A stretch of DNA of 64,000 bases from Sphingomonas sp. (GTDB lineage Bacteria > Pseudomonadota > Alphaproteobacteria > Sphingomonadales > Sphingomonadaceae). The notes under the pieces were generated by a model. The model did no database searches, had not been told where the DNA came from, and worked only from the letters and a program-made list of their open reading frames with translations. The position numbers were made by a program, and so were the translations under genes. The DNA lies in the NCBI GenBank assembly GCA_017304655.1, contig JAFKLY010000006.1, forward strand, positions 407,384 to 471,383. Reading direction: 5' to 3'. Positions 40,298 to 49,660 of this stretch are shown here, piece by piece (within the stretch, counting starts at the first letter, position 1; each line of letters opens with the position of its first letter).

Positions 40298-40884
40298 TGT
40301 GCCCCTGTAAAGGGCTGAATTGATGTGCAATCCCACATTGCAGCATCCATGTTTTTATTGCCCACTTATTTGCTGGTGAATTTCCAATGCCGGAAATTCA
40401 CCACCGGATTTAATATTCTCTTATGGTTGAGACTGTTTGCACCCCGAAAAACGATTTTTTATCAAAGGGATCGCGGAGTCAATGTGAGCGGCTGGAATAT
40501 CTTGCGGTGGGGGCGTGACGGCCTTTTTGCCGTTTCAAGGCGTCGAGTAGCACCCGTTTGCTGAGGCGCAATCCATATAAAATATTGAATATATTCACTA
40601 AAAATTATCGGCGCGTGCCGCTGCGGTTGAGGCTGGGTTCACTGCGACTGGCCGTCGCGCGGTCGAGAATCCTGTTTCGGAACAGTTTTGTCTCTGCGAG
40701 CGACTTTTGGTGCGAAGAAATGACTGTCGCCAATACTGTGTCGCCTGCCTTGACGGCAGAAGGGGGCTTCCGCCAGCCTGATGCGCCAAGGTTGCCTGCG
40801 CGCGCCGGATAGGCTTTACACTGTGACCATTCTGAACAGGGGTCACAGAAGGATCGTACGCTGACCGAGTTTGCCGAAGAGGAC
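40298..40884. other. AT-richer intergenic region without a convincing gene
   Basis: Nearly 600 bases with clearly lower GC than the rest. It contains a long palindrome (listed separately), A/T-rich stretches near 40440-40460 and 40570-40610, and a short ACGGC-GCCGT hairpin near 40515. Two small open frames (40325-40564 and 40558-40812) have neither ribosome sites nor recognisable sequence. It may hold regulatory DNA or a decayed element. Confidence 0.5.
40374..40403. repeat. Perfect 12-bp palindrome with six-base spacer
   Basis: The arms TGGTGAATTTCC and GGAAATTCACCA are exact inverted copies around AATGCC. It lies 77 bases upstream of the VirK-like gene on its promoter side. It could be an operator for a dimeric regulator or a hairpin end of a small element. 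Confidence 0.6.
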
Positions 40885-40908
40885 GTGACGCTGCAGGAGA
40901 GGGAGCCG

Positions 40909-41874
40909 ATGCATCTGCGGCTCGTCGGCGCGCGCCTGTTCCGGTTGTTGCGCCTTATCCGCGAGAGTGGTCTGCCCGTTTACGAGCGCGAGATCGGGCA
41001 CAAGGAGATCCATCGCCAGCTCATCATCATGATCGGCTTTTCCGGGGGGCTCAGTTCTCAGGAGATCGTTGCGCTAACCGGGCATGAGAAGGCGCAGGTG
41101 AGCCGCGCGATCAAGCCACTCGAACAGGACGGGTTTATCGGGCGCGAGCGGCTGCGGGCCAAGTTCACCCTGTTGCCGCCGGGGCAGGCGATGTTCGAGC
41201 GGATCCTGGCGATCGGCCGCGCGCGCGACGGCGTGTTGACGGCTGGTCTTGCTGCGGCCGACCTGCGGCGCTTTGCCGGTATCACCGAGCAGCTGACCGC
41301 GCAGGCCGCGATCATGTATGCCGAGGAGCGCCGCCTGAGCGGTGAAGCCGGCATCATCAGCCCCTGTGCGTCCGCCTCCGGGGCCTTGCCGCCCTGGCCG
41401 AACGGACCGGACGGACAGGCGTCCCGGCCGCCGTCCACGCTGATCACGCCAAAGCTCATCAGCCTCGCCGCTTATATGAAGCGCAGCGCCATGCTGGCCT
41501 ATCAGCGGACCCATGGCCTCTCGCATTTCCAGTGGCATGTGCTGTCTCTGGTGGCTGATTGCCCGCCCATGCCGCTGGCGCAGCTCATCTTGCTGATGGG
41601 GCGCGACAAGAGCCAGGTCGGCCGCACCGTGAGTTATCTCGAGCGGGCCGGCCTCGTCGTCCGATCGCGCCCGACTCGCCGCCGCGATATCGTGCTTGAG
41701 CCCACATCGGCCGGTGCCGAGATGTTTCGATCCATGGACGAGCTGGCCATGAATCGCGAGGCAGTGCACTGGAGCGCGCAAGGCGCCGACAATCGCGCCT
41801 TCTATATCGAGATGCTGGATAAGCTGACTGCGAACGCGCAGGCCATGGTGGAGCGGGAAGAAGCCGCCGGCTGA
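40909..41874 (+). CDS. Tandem MarR-domain transcriptional regulator
   Basis: About 321 residues with two MarR domains joined by a Pro/Gly/Ser-rich linker (about residues 145-175). Domain one: GFSGGLSSQEIVALTGHEKAQ and VSRAIKPLEQDGFI; domain two: HVLSLVADCPPMPLAQLILL, KSQVGRTVSYLERAGLV and SRPTRRRDIVLEP. It parallels the tandem-MarR gene at 2021. ATG at 40909 has GGAGAGGGAG upstream; GTG at 40885 is an alternative with poorer spacing. It is divergent from VirK and convergent with the ast operon; targets are unknown. Confidence 0.82.
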   Translation: MHLRLVGARLFRLLRLIRESGLPVYEREIGHKEIHRQLIIMIGFSGGLSSQEIVALTGHEKAQVSRAIKPLEQDGFIGRERLRAKFTLLPPGQAMFERILAIGRARDGVLTAGLAAADLRRFAGITEQLTAQAAIMYAEERRLSGEAGIISPCASASGALPPWPNGPDGQASRPPSTLITPKLISLAAYMKRSAMLAYQRTHGLSHFQWHVLSLVADCPPMPLAQLILLMGRDKSQVGRTVSYLERAGLVVRSRPTRRRDIVLEPTSAGAEMFRSMDELAMNREAVHWSAQGADNRAFYIEMLDKLTANAQAMVEREEAAG

Positions 41875-41950
41875 CAGGGTGCGCGACCGCTCGTTGTCGG
41901 GCCTTTCTCGACGATCGGGGACGCCATGAAACCGAGCTGTGTCATTTCCC

Positions 41951-43321
41951 TCAAGGGGGGATCGGCTCCAGCAGTTCCAGCGACGCCTGCTCCTGATCGA
42001 GATAAAGGCCGAAGGGATCGAGGCAGGATGCGCCAAGCGCGCCCTCGAAGTCCGCCTGCGATGATTCGGCGGCAAGGCGCGTCTCCGCTTCGCTGCCCAG
42101 GTTCGAGCGGAAGATGCCGGCCGCGCTCACCGGCAGGAAATCCTCATAGGTGATCGGCGTGGCGGTCAGCACGCCGCTGTCCACCAGCTCCTCGACCGAT
42201 CCGGCGGGGAGTTTCCCGGCGGCGAGCAGGCGCGCGCCCTCCTGCGTGGGCGCATAAGTGAAATAAGCGAGCCCCTCGGTGCGCAAGCTCGCCAGATCGT
42301 CCGGGAATTGCGCGAAGGTGGCGGCAAGGCGGTCCTGATAGCCGGCGCCGCTGGCCGTGCGCGCGCCGTCTGCCTCGGCCAGAATGGCGTCGTAGAGATC
42401 GCGCCCGCGCGGGGTGAGGGCGATGCCGCGCTGCTCGATTTCACCGAAGCGGGCGGTGTGCGCGCCCGCCACGATGGCCGCGCCGCTACGGAACAGGATC
42501 GGCTCCTCGAGCGCCTGAAAGCTGGTCTGCCGCAGCAGGATCGGCACCGTGCGCCGGGGCGGCCCCTCGATCACTGCCTTGGCCCTGATGCCGCGCGCGA
42601 TCATCTCCGCCTGCGCCGCGTCGATATCGAGCGTACGCGGCGTCAGGTGATTGATATGCGGCCCCCGGAAGCAGACGATGTCGGCGATCAGCCGGTGCGC
42701 CTCGTTGAACGCCGTATAGGTTTCATGATCGACCAGCGCCTCGCCATGCCAGCGGAACGTCTCCAGCGCGTGCAGGACGAAACTTTCCGCCTGTTCGGAC
42801 GTCAGGCCGCCATCACGCTCATAACGCGCGATGAAATCGACCGTCTCGTCACTGACGATCTGCCGCGCATCGAGGATCGCCTCTGCCTGCGCGCGCAGGT
42901 CAGCGTCGGCAATCAGGTCGATGCGCAGCAGCGAGCAGAAGATGCGGAAGGCGCAGCGCGCGAGGGCCGCAGGCTCGATCGGGCGGAACGCGGTCGAGTG
43001 GACCGGCAGACCGGCAGCGGCGAGGTCATAATAGCCGACTGGCAGCATGCCCATCACCGCGAACAGCCGGCGCATCAGGCTGAGCTCGGTCGCGCTGCCG
43101 ATGCGGATGGCGCCGTGGCGCTCGTCGTTCAGCCGCTCCAGCTCGCCCTGCGCCGCCAGCTGCTCCCGCAGCGCCGGGTCGACCGCCAGCGCGCGGGCAT
43201 TGGTGGTCGCGACGATGTCCAGCAGGTCTCCATAGAGCGGCACTTCCGCGCGATACATGCGCGACATGGCCTGGGAGAAAGCGAGGCGGATCTCGTCGGG
43301 CGAGACGAAGCCTTGGGTCAT
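41951..43321 (-). CDS. DUF1338 / 2-oxoadipate dioxygenase-decarboxylase (HglS/YdcJ) family
   Basis: A 456-residue VOC-fold iron enzyme family. FRWHGEALVDHETY and GPHINHLTPRTLDID carry likely metal His residues, and the C-terminal YEDFLPVSAAGIFRSNLG is a family segment. HglS of Pseudomonas converts 2-oxoadipate to 2-hydroxyglutarate in lysine catabolism. Here the ATG overlaps the astB stop (ATGA), tying it to arginine degradation. It may act on a 2-oxo acid from that route; this is inference. Confidence 0.82.
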   Translation of the reverse strand: MTQGFVSPDEIRLAFSQAMSRMYRAEVPLYGDLLDIVATTNARALAVDPALREQLAAQGELERLNDERHGAIRIGSATELSLMRRLFAVMGMLPVGYYDLAAAGLPVHSTAFRPIEPAALARCAFRIFCSLLRIDLIADADLRAQAEAILDARQIVSDETVDFIARYERDGGLTSEQAESFVLHALETFRWHGEALVDHETYTAFNEAHRLIADIVCFRGPHINHLTPRTLDIDAAQAEMIARGIRAKAVIEGPPRRTVPILLRQTSFQALEEPILFRSGAAIVAGAHTARFGEIEQRGIALTPRGRDLYDAILAEADGARTASGAGYQDRLAATFAQFPDDLASLRTEGLAYFTYAPTQEGARLLAAGKLPAGSVEELVDSGVLTATPITYEDFLPVSAAGIFRSNLGSEAETRLAAESSQADFEGALGASCLDPFGLYLDQEQASLELLEPIPP

Positions 43322-44610
43322 GACAGGGGTTTCTCCAGCAAGGCGATAAGGGCGCGGCGCGCAGCGGCGCAGTGGCCCCACAGGTCGGGCGATCCGAGGT
43401 CGGCCGGGGCAATCCGCTCGGGCCAGTGCTCTGCGATCAGCGCTTCCAGCCGGTCGGCGCCGCGCTCGTCGAGCATGTGCGCGGGATGGACGGCGCGCTC
43501 GGCCTCCTGCGAGAGCAGCACGCGCAGCCGCAGGCAGGCCGGGCCGCCGCCATTGTGCATGGATTCGCGCACGTCCACGACATGCACGGCATCGATCGGC
43601 CCATTGGCGCCCACCGTGCGGTCGATCCACGCCTTCACCGCGGGCGTCTCCATGCATTCGGCCGGAACGATCAGCGCGCGGCGACCGTCCGGCAGGGTGA
43701 CGAGCTGCGAGTTGAACAAATAGGACGCGATGGCGTCGGCCAGGCTGACCTCGCGCGCCGGCACTTCCAGAATGACCAGATCCGGGCAGCGCGCCGTCAG
43801 GTCGGCATAGAGCGCCGCCTTGTCCGCAAAGGCCTGTTCGTGCGCGAGAAGAATGTTCTCATGCGCCACGGCGACCACGTCGTTGTGGAACGCCCCGGCG
43901 GCGATCGCCTCGGGCGATTGCTGGACGAGAAGCCCGTCCGCCACGCCATGCTTGCGGAAGATCGCCCGGCAGGCTTCCGGCGTCTGGCGGGCAGGGAAGG
44001 GGCCGCCCGGCTCGCCATAAACCATGATCTCGACGCCCGCCTCACTGGCCGGCGCGGCGATCCGCATGAAATTGGCCGCCCCTTCGTCACCGAAGCGGGC
44101 GGGCACCGGCTCATGCACGGCGAAGAAGCGCGGATCGGCGAAGATGCGCCGCAACTGCGCCAGCGTCTGCGGCCATTCATGGCTGCGATGGGCCATGGTG
44201 GCGAGATTGGCCGGGGTGAAATGCATGCGCCCGTCCGCCGTGTCCGGCGCGGGGGAGACGGTGGCGGCATTGGCTGCCCACATCGCCGATGCGCTGATCG
44301 CCTGCGCTAGCAGCAGCGGCTCCTCGCGCCAGGCCTGCGCGCAGACCTGCGCATCGCTGCCGGCAAAGCCGAAATCGCGCAGCCAGCTTATGTTCGGGCG
44401 CTCATGCGGCAGGAAGAAGCCCTGACCAAGACCGAGCGAAAGCATCAGCCGCATCTTGGCCAGGCCCTGCAGCGCGGCCTTGCGTGGCTGGGCGATCTTG
44501 CCGGCATGCAGCGTCGCGGCGAGATTGCCGGGGCTCAGGCCCGCATAATTGTGGCTGGGGCCGATCAGCCCGTCGAAATTGACTTCGCGGAAGGCGGGGC
44601 GGTCGCTCAT
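43318..44610 (-). CDS. astB: N-succinylarginine dihydrolase
   Basis: A 430-residue guanidine-modifying-superfamily hydrolase that converts N2-succinylarginine to N2-succinylornithine, CO2 and two ammonia. NFDGLIGPSHNYAGLSPGN at the N-terminus and HNDVVAVAHENILLAHE in the middle are AstB signatures; the C-terminal NGGGPACLRLRVLL holds the catalytic Cys. Length is normal. It overlaps astA by four bases and DUF1338 by four bases. Confidence 0.94.
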   Translation of the reverse strand: MSDRPAFREVNFDGLIGPSHNYAGLSPGNLAATLHAGKIAQPRKAALQGLAKMRLMLSLGLGQGFFLPHERPNISWLRDFGFAGSDAQVCAQAWREEPLLLAQAISASAMWAANAATVSPAPDTADGRMHFTPANLATMAHRSHEWPQTLAQLRRIFADPRFFAVHEPVPARFGDEGAANFMRIAAPASEAGVEIMVYGEPGGPFPARQTPEACRAIFRKHGVADGLLVQQSPEAIAAGAFHNDVVAVAHENILLAHEQAFADKAALYADLTARCPDLVILEVPAREVSLADAIASYLFNSQLVTLPDGRRALIVPAECMETPAVKAWIDRTVGANGPIDAVHVVDVRESMHNGGGPACLRLRVLLSQEAERAVHPAHMLDERGADRLEALIAEHWPERIAPADLGSPDLWGHCAAARRALIALLEKPLS

Positions 44611-45644
44611 GGCATGGGCACGTAAAGCGCGAAGTCATGGTCGCTAAGCCGGCCGCGCGCCATGCTCTGCGGCGTCAGGTGCAGCGTCTCGCCGGCATCG
44701 GCGATCCGGCCATGGCCCTGCCAGGCGCGGAAATCGCACAGGCGCCCCGCCGCGAGCAGCAGGCGCATCTGCCCGCCCGCCTCGGGCGCGGGGTCGTTCT
44801 GGGCCATGGCACTCGCGCTGTCCTTCACCGTGAGCAGGTCGCCAACCTGTGCCTGCATGGTCGGCCCCGCGTCGAACAGGTCGACATAGCCCTCATGGCG
44901 GAAGCCTTCCGCCTCCAGCAGCTTCATCGCCGCCGCCCCGGCCGGGTGGGGCTTGCCGATCGCGGCCTGCGCCTCGGGCGGCAACAGGATGGTGTAGATC
45001 GGATATTTGGGCATGAGATCGGCAATGAACTGATTGCCGTTGAGCGCATGGAAGCGGTCCGCCTCGGCGAATTCCAGATTGAAGAAGCGCTTGGTGAGCC
45101 CTTCCCAGAAGGGCGAGACGCCGTCCGGCTCCTGATATCCCCGCAATTCCGTGAGCACCTGTTCGCTGAAACGCTCGCGGTGCAGCGCCATGAACAGGTA
45201 GCGGCTGCGCGCCAGCAGCACGCCAAGGCCCGAGCGGCGCAATTCGGGCACGAGGAACAGGCCACCCACTTCGCTGGCGCCGGCAAAATCGTTGACGAGG
45301 TTCAGCACCTCGGTCGTCACGATCCGGTCGAGCTGGCGGGAATATTGGGAGAGGCGGGTGATCTTGTAGCTGTAAAAGGGCTTCTTGGTGCCCACGCGGG
45401 AGAAGATGAGCGCGGTGCCGGCAATGCGCCCGCTCGCCGTCTCCTCCAGCACGAACATGTAGAGCTCGTCGTCCGGCCCCGTGAGGTCGGCGGTGAAGCT
45501 GCGCTCGCTGCGTTCCAGCCGTTGGCGCAGCGCGTCGCGATCATGCGGCAGGTTGGTGAAGCCCGGCCCGGTGCGGCCAGCGAGCTCATAGACGGCGTCC
45601 ACATCGGCGGCGAGCGCCGGGCGCACGATCCAGTCTTCAGCCAT
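44607..45644 (-). CDS. astA: Arginine N-succinyltransferase
   Basis: A 345-residue AstA-family acyltransferase that uses succinyl-CoA to make N2-succinylarginine, the first step of the AST route. VRPALAADVDAVYELAGRTGPGFTNLP, FLVPELRRSGLGVLLARSRY and FWEGLTKRFFNLEFAEAD are family signatures. Its 5' end overlaps the upstream M20 gene by eight bases and its 3' end overlaps astB by four. Confidence 0.93.
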   Translation of the reverse strand: MAEDWIVRPALAADVDAVYELAGRTGPGFTNLPHDRDALRQRLERSERSFTADLTGPDDELYMFVLEETASGRIAGTALIFSRVGTKKPFYSYKITRLSQYSRQLDRIVTTEVLNLVNDFAGASEVGGLFLVPELRRSGLGVLLARSRYLFMALHRERFSEQVLTELRGYQEPDGVSPFWEGLTKRFFNLEFAEADRFHALNGNQFIADLMPKYPIYTILLPPEAQAAIGKPHPAGAAAMKLLEAEGFRHEGYVDLFDAGPTMQAQVGDLLTVKDSASAMAQNDPAPEAGGQMRLLLAAGRLCDFRAWQGHGRIADAGETLHLTPQSMARGRLSDHDFALYVPMP

Positions 45645-46893
45645 GCATCGCGCTCCTTGTCGTCAATGTCGCATCGAGGTGCCCCTGCGCGATCCGCAGG
45701 ATGGTGATTGCGGCGAGCGCGGCCCGCTCGCTCAGGCTGTCGATCAGCAGATATTCGCCCTCCGTATGGATACCGCCGCCGCGCACGCCCATCGTGTCGA
45801 CGACCAGCACATTCTGCGCGGCAATGTTGTTGCCATCGCACACGCCACCGCTCGGCTGCCAGTCGATGCTGAGGCCCAGATCCGCGCCGGCCGCCCGCAC
45901 CAGCCCGAACAGTGCCTGATGCCCGGCGTCAAAGGGCTTGGGCGGTCGGGCGAACTGGCCACTGAGGCGGACAGTCACCCCGTGCGCGCGCTCGACCGCG
46001 CCGATCGCCTCGGCGATGCCCTGCTCGGCCCGCTGCTGCGCCTCTGCATCCGCCGGGCGCATGTTCCAGCTCAGCGCCGCCGCGTCCGGCACCACATTGT
46101 TGGCGCCGCCACCGGTAACGCGCGCGACGTTGACCGAGAGGCCGGGGATATCCCCCTGAAGCGCGGCAAGGCGCAGCGCCAGGTCGGCGGCGGCGATCAC
46201 CGCATTGCGCCCGTCCTGCGGATTGCGTCCGGCATGGGCAGTGCGTCCGGCGATGGCGGCGATGAAATTGCCGCTGCCGCGCCGCGCGCTGGCGAGCGTG
46301 CCTTCCGGCGTCAGCGCCGGCTCGAAGGTGAGGCCGATCTGGCAGCGCTGCGCCGTCTCGCGCAGCAGGGCGGCCGATCCGAGCGAGGCGACTTCCTCAT
46401 CGGCATTCACCACCACGTCCCAGCCGATGCCGGGGATGGCGCCCGCCGCTTCCAGCGCCGCCAGCGCCTCGATCATCACGATCAGCCCGCCCTTCATGTC
46501 GGCGGTGCCGGGGCCGGAGAGGCGATTGGCGCTCTCCATCCGGCACTGCTGGAACGGGTGATCGGCGGGAAACACCGTGTCCATATGGCCGGTCAGGATC
46601 AGCCGGCGATTGGCCTGCGGGCGCTTGCGGGCGAGCAGATTGGCGCCATGCGGCACGGGGGTTTCCACGCCGGCGTCGCTCAGCGTCGTCACCGGTTCGG
46701 GGTCGCGCGTCTCGACACTGTCGGCGATCGGCGCGAGTGCCTGCGCGATCAGGCCGCGCATCTGCGCCAGACCAGGAAGATTGCGGCTGCCGCTGTTCAC
46801 CTGCGCCCAGTCGATGACTTGCGCTGCCATCGCGCCCTGCCGATCCCGCAAGGCTGCGACGATGCGCGCTTCCTGTCCCGAAAGTCCGCTCAT
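45637..46893 (-). CDS. M20 family metallopeptidase / desuccinylase-like hydrolase
   Basis: A 418-residue dizinc hydrolase. LILTGHMDTVFPADHPF holds the first metal His/Asp pair, GPGTADMKGGLIVMIEAL the bridging Asp, and VVNADEEVASLGS the catalytic and metal Glu; the dimerisation domain (about 200-320) is present and IHTEGEYLL has the last His. It resembles carboxypeptidase G2. As the first gene of the ast operon, it may remove succinate from succinylornithine or succinylglutamate, replacing the absent astE (inference). Confidence 0.87.
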   Translation of the reverse strand: MSGLSGQEARIVAALRDRQGAMAAQVIDWAQVNSGSRNLPGLAQMRGLIAQALAPIADSVETRDPEPVTTLSDAGVETPVPHGANLLARKRPQANRRLILTGHMDTVFPADHPFQQCRMESANRLSGPGTADMKGGLIVMIEALAALEAAGAIPGIGWDVVVNADEEVASLGSAALLRETAQRCQIGLTFEPALTPEGTLASARRGSGNFIAAIAGRTAHAGRNPQDGRNAVIAAADLALRLAALQGDIPGLSVNVARVTGGGANNVVPDAAALSWNMRPADAEAQQRAEQGIAEAIGAVERAHGVTVRLSGQFARPPKPFDAGHQALFGLVRAAGADLGLSIDWQPSGGVCDGNNIAAQNVLVVDTMGVRGGGIHTEGEYLLIDSLSERAALAAITILRIAQGHLDATLTTRSAMHG

Positions 46894-47118
46894 CCGGGGT
46901 GTTCTAGATCAAGTTGCCGGCGCCCGCTAGGCCCTCGGCTGCGGGCAGCCCGGACGGTCGAGAAGATGAGCGTCGCCAGCATCGCCGATCGACCGGAGGG
47001 CTGTCGTGCAAGACCTCTCGCCGTCTGGGTCAAGCGCAGCGTCGCCGCCGGCGGCATCGGGAGCAGGGCGCCGAAAGCCCCGGTTTCGCGCGCCGCCCGT
47101 GCGTTGAAGGAACGATTC

Positions 47119-48039
47119 ATGGCACAGCCGTTGTTTGATACACATGCGCATCTGGTGTCGGACGACTGGGCTCGCTATCCCGCGCAGGACCTGCGGGCAG
47201 GGGACCCGGAGCCGGCCAGGCCGGATTTCGCGGTCACGGCGGACGGGCTGATCGCGATGATGGACGCGCAGGGCGTCTCGCGCGCCTGCCTCGTGCAGCG
47301 CGGTCAGGTCTATGGCTACGATAATCGCTGCGTCCTGGATGGCGCGCGCGCGTACCCAGATCGCCTGCATCCGGTGGTGATCCTGGATGCGGCCGATCCG
47401 GCAACGGCGGCGGTCTATCGGGCAATGGTGCGCGACGAACTGGTGCGCGGCTTCCGCATGGCGCAATTCCGGCCGGACCATCTGGACACGGGGTGGCTCT
47501 GCTCACCGGCGGCCCTGGACGTATGGCGGGCCTGCGCGGATCTGGGCACGCCGCTGACGATGATCCTGTTCATGAATCAGCTGCCGTTCCTGCTGCCACT
47601 GGTGAAGATGCTCGCCGGCATGTTCCCCGATCTGCCGATCGTGCTCGATCATGGTGGCATGCCCTATGGCATGACGCAGTTCGAGGTCGGGCTGGCCCGC
47701 GCGGAAGGGCGGGAAATCATGATGCCGCGTGCCCCGCACTTCGGGATCGACCAGACCATTGCGCTGTTCGACGATGTGCCCAACATCATCTTCAAGATCA
47801 CGGAAATCAATTTCGAGCGGCTGGCGGCCGAGGACGTGCGCCCGGCGCATCTTGTCCGGCGGATGGTGGACAGCTTCGGGCCGGACCGGCTCGTGTGGGG
47901 ATCGGACGTGGGGCAGTCCATGCTGTGGAGCTATGCGGAGAAGGCAGCGATGGCGCGTGCGGCGGCGGATTTCCTCACCGCCGAGGAAGCGCGCAAATTC
48001 CTCCACGACAATGCCGCCAGACTCTATCGCGCGCCTTGA
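47119..48039 (+). CDS. Amidohydrolase family protein (amidohydrolase 2)
   Basis: A 306-residue TIM-barrel hydrolase/decarboxylase. FDTHAHL is the N-terminal metal motif, IVLDHGGMPYG holds another His, and RLVWGSDVGQS the metal Asp near the C-terminus. The group includes 2-pyrone-4,6-dicarboxylate lactonase and related aromatic-acid enzymes. ATG at 47119 has AAGGAA upstream; the frame is open far left only as antisense of M20. It heads a plus-strand cluster with a SnoaL gene and is divergent from the ast operon. Confidence 0.85.
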   Translation: MAQPLFDTHAHLVSDDWARYPAQDLRAGDPEPARPDFAVTADGLIAMMDAQGVSRACLVQRGQVYGYDNRCVLDGARAYPDRLHPVVILDAADPATAAVYRAMVRDELVRGFRMAQFRPDHLDTGWLCSPAALDVWRACADLGTPLTMILFMNQLPFLLPLVKMLAGMFPDLPIVLDHGGMPYGMTQFEVGLARAEGREIMMPRAPHFGIDQTIALFDDVPNIIFKITEINFERLAAEDVRPAHLVRRMVDSFGPDRLVWGSDVGQSMLWSYAEKAAMARAAADFLTAEEARKFLHDNAARLYRAP

Positions 48040-48155
48040 GCGGGGTCGCGCACCTCTAAACGCAATTGTCGGTTCCGTCCGGGGCAAGATCGCGCCGGTC
48101 GCCGATGGCACCGCATGGCCTCGGAATTATCTTACCTGCCGAGCGGAGACGATCT

Positions 48156-48614
48156 GTGGCCAATGACGATTTGCTGAAGTTGAATGCCGAGCTGGCTCTC
48201 CAGCTTGCCGATTACTGGCACGAGATCGACACCAATGGCGGCCGCAATGCGTCCACTTATTATACCGAGGATGCCGTTTTCCACGGCCAGTTTGCGTCCT
48301 ATGAAGGCGTCGCCAAGATCCAGCAATTCTATGACTGGCGCGTGGCGCAGGGGCCGCGTCTGGCCGTGCATGCCTTCACCAATTTCCGCGCGCGCTTCAC
48401 CGGGCCGGACACCGCTGAGGCGACCAACTATCTGTTCCTCTATGCCGCCAACGGTGTGAAGGTGCTGCCCACCCATCCGCCGATCACCATCAGCCTGGCG
48501 ACGGACAAATATCGCAAGGTCGGGGATCGGTGGCTGTGTACCTACCGGCGCTTCGAGCATCTGTTCGAGGGTGATACGCCGATCACCAATCCCCAGCTCG
48601 ACGACGACAAGTGA
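48156..48614 (+). CDS. SnoaL/NTF2-like protein
   Basis: A 152-residue NTF2-fold protein: LQLADYWHEIDTNGGRNAST, YYTEDAVFHGQFASYEGVA, KIQQFYDWR and a C-terminal YRKVGDRWLCTYRRFEHLF. It belongs to a different SnoaL branch from the 127-132-residue paralogues in the left island. GTG at 48156 has GCGGAGAC upstream; the extra 30 residues of the open frame look non-coding. It follows an amidohydrolase and precedes a GntR regulator, so a catabolic role is likely. Confidence 0.8.
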   Translation: MANDDLLKLNAELALQLADYWHEIDTNGGRNASTYYTEDAVFHGQFASYEGVAKIQQFYDWRVAQGPRLAVHAFTNFRARFTGPDTAEATNYLFLYAANGVKVLPTHPPITISLATDKYRKVGDRWLCTYRRFEHLFEGDTPITNPQLDDDK

Positions 48615-48762
48615 GGCGCGTCACGGCCAGGTTGCTGGGCATGAGGCCGGACGAGCGAACGAATTCTGCCGCGTCGGACTCATGCGACCTGTCATAGGGG
48701 TTGCGCCGGTTCGACGGGCGGGACATGATTCGCGCCTGACCGGGACGAGTGGACGATTGGGC

Positions 48763-49452
48763 ATGGCAAGCCAGAGTGCGGGCATTGGCGAGGAAGCGGG
48801 CAGCCGGCGGCTGCCGCGCTCGCAGGGCTTCGCCGAGGAAGTGATGAAGGTCATCCGGTCCGACATCATGTCGCTGCGCATCCCGCCGGATACGCGCATT
48901 TCCATCGATCAGCTGGCCCGCGAACTTGGCGTCTCGCAAACCCCGATCCGCGAGGCCTTGTCCCAGCTCGAAGCAATGGGGCTCGTCACCAAGCGGCATT
49001 ATGTCGGCTATTGCAGCGCGCCCCAACTCAGCCGCAAACAGCTCGACGAGCTTTACGAGGCGCGCCTGCTGCTGGAGCCTTATGCGGCGCGGCGGGCGGC
49101 CCAGCGCATGACGGCGCAGGTGGCGGACGAACTGCAGCGCCTGTCGGCGGCCATGGGTCCGCACAACGCCTTCGATGCCTATGACCAGTTCGCCCAGCTC
49201 GATTCCGAGCTGCACGACGCCATCGCCCTCGCCAGCGGCAATGGCATCATCCAGGAAGCGCTCTCCCGCCTTCACGCGCATTTCCACATCTTCCGCCTCC
49301 GCTTCCACAGCGAAGTGACGCGGGAGGCGCATATGGAACATGAGGCGCTGATCGCGGCTCTGGCCGGCGGCGATGCCGAGGGCGCGGAACGCGCCATGCG
49401 CGAGCATATCCAGAAGTCCTACGACCGGCTGCTCCCCTTCGCCCGCGATTGA
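48763..49452 (+). CDS. GntR family regulator, FadR/FCD subfamily
   Basis: A 229-residue regulator with an N-terminal winged helix (ISIDQLARELGVSQTPIREALSQLEAMGLV, about residues 47-76) and a C-terminal FCD ligand domain. ELYEARLLLEPYAARRAA, DSELHDAIALASGN, MEHEALIAAL and AMREHI hold the Asp and His residues that bind a metal and a carboxylate ligand in this subfamily. It probably represses the adjoining amidohydrolase-SnoaL genes until an organic acid binds (inference). ATG at 48763 gives the normal length. Confidence 0.88.
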   Translation: MASQSAGIGEEAGSRRLPRSQGFAEEVMKVIRSDIMSLRIPPDTRISIDQLARELGVSQTPIREALSQLEAMGLVTKRHYVGYCSAPQLSRKQLDELYEARLLLEPYAARRAAQRMTAQVADELQRLSAAMGPHNAFDAYDQFAQLDSELHDAIALASGNGIIQEALSRLHAHFHIFRLRFHSEVTREAHMEHEALIAALAGGDAEGAERAMREHIQKSYDRLLPFARD

Positions 49453-49580
49453 ACCGGGCCTCAGCCGCATCCTGACGGGCCGCCAAGGCTAGGCGGGCGG
49501 CCTTTTCCCATAGATTTGGCCCTGCACCGCAGGCTCCAAGCCTTTCGCGGAAGAAAAACCGTGCCTGGCCGGAAGTCCGA

Positions 49581-49620
49581 TTGACCGAATCCTTATTTCA
49601 AATATCATATAGGAAATAGG
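49581..49620 (+). promoter_or_regulatory. Candidate promoter with inverted repeat before AraC gene
   Basis: TTGACC (49581-49586) and TATCAT (49603-49608) are separated by 16 bases. An inverted repeat TATTTC-N13-GAAATA (49594-49618) spans the -10 element. The site lies about 50 bases before the AraC-family start, fitting autoregulation. Confidence 0.45.
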
Positions 49621-49660
49621 ATGACCCAAAAGGGCCGCTGGTCGAGGAGAAGGAAGGGTG

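Noticed and set aside
40325..40812. Two small open frames in the AT-rich gap
   Set aside because: No ribosome site, unusual composition and no recognisable sequence; more likely regulatory DNA.
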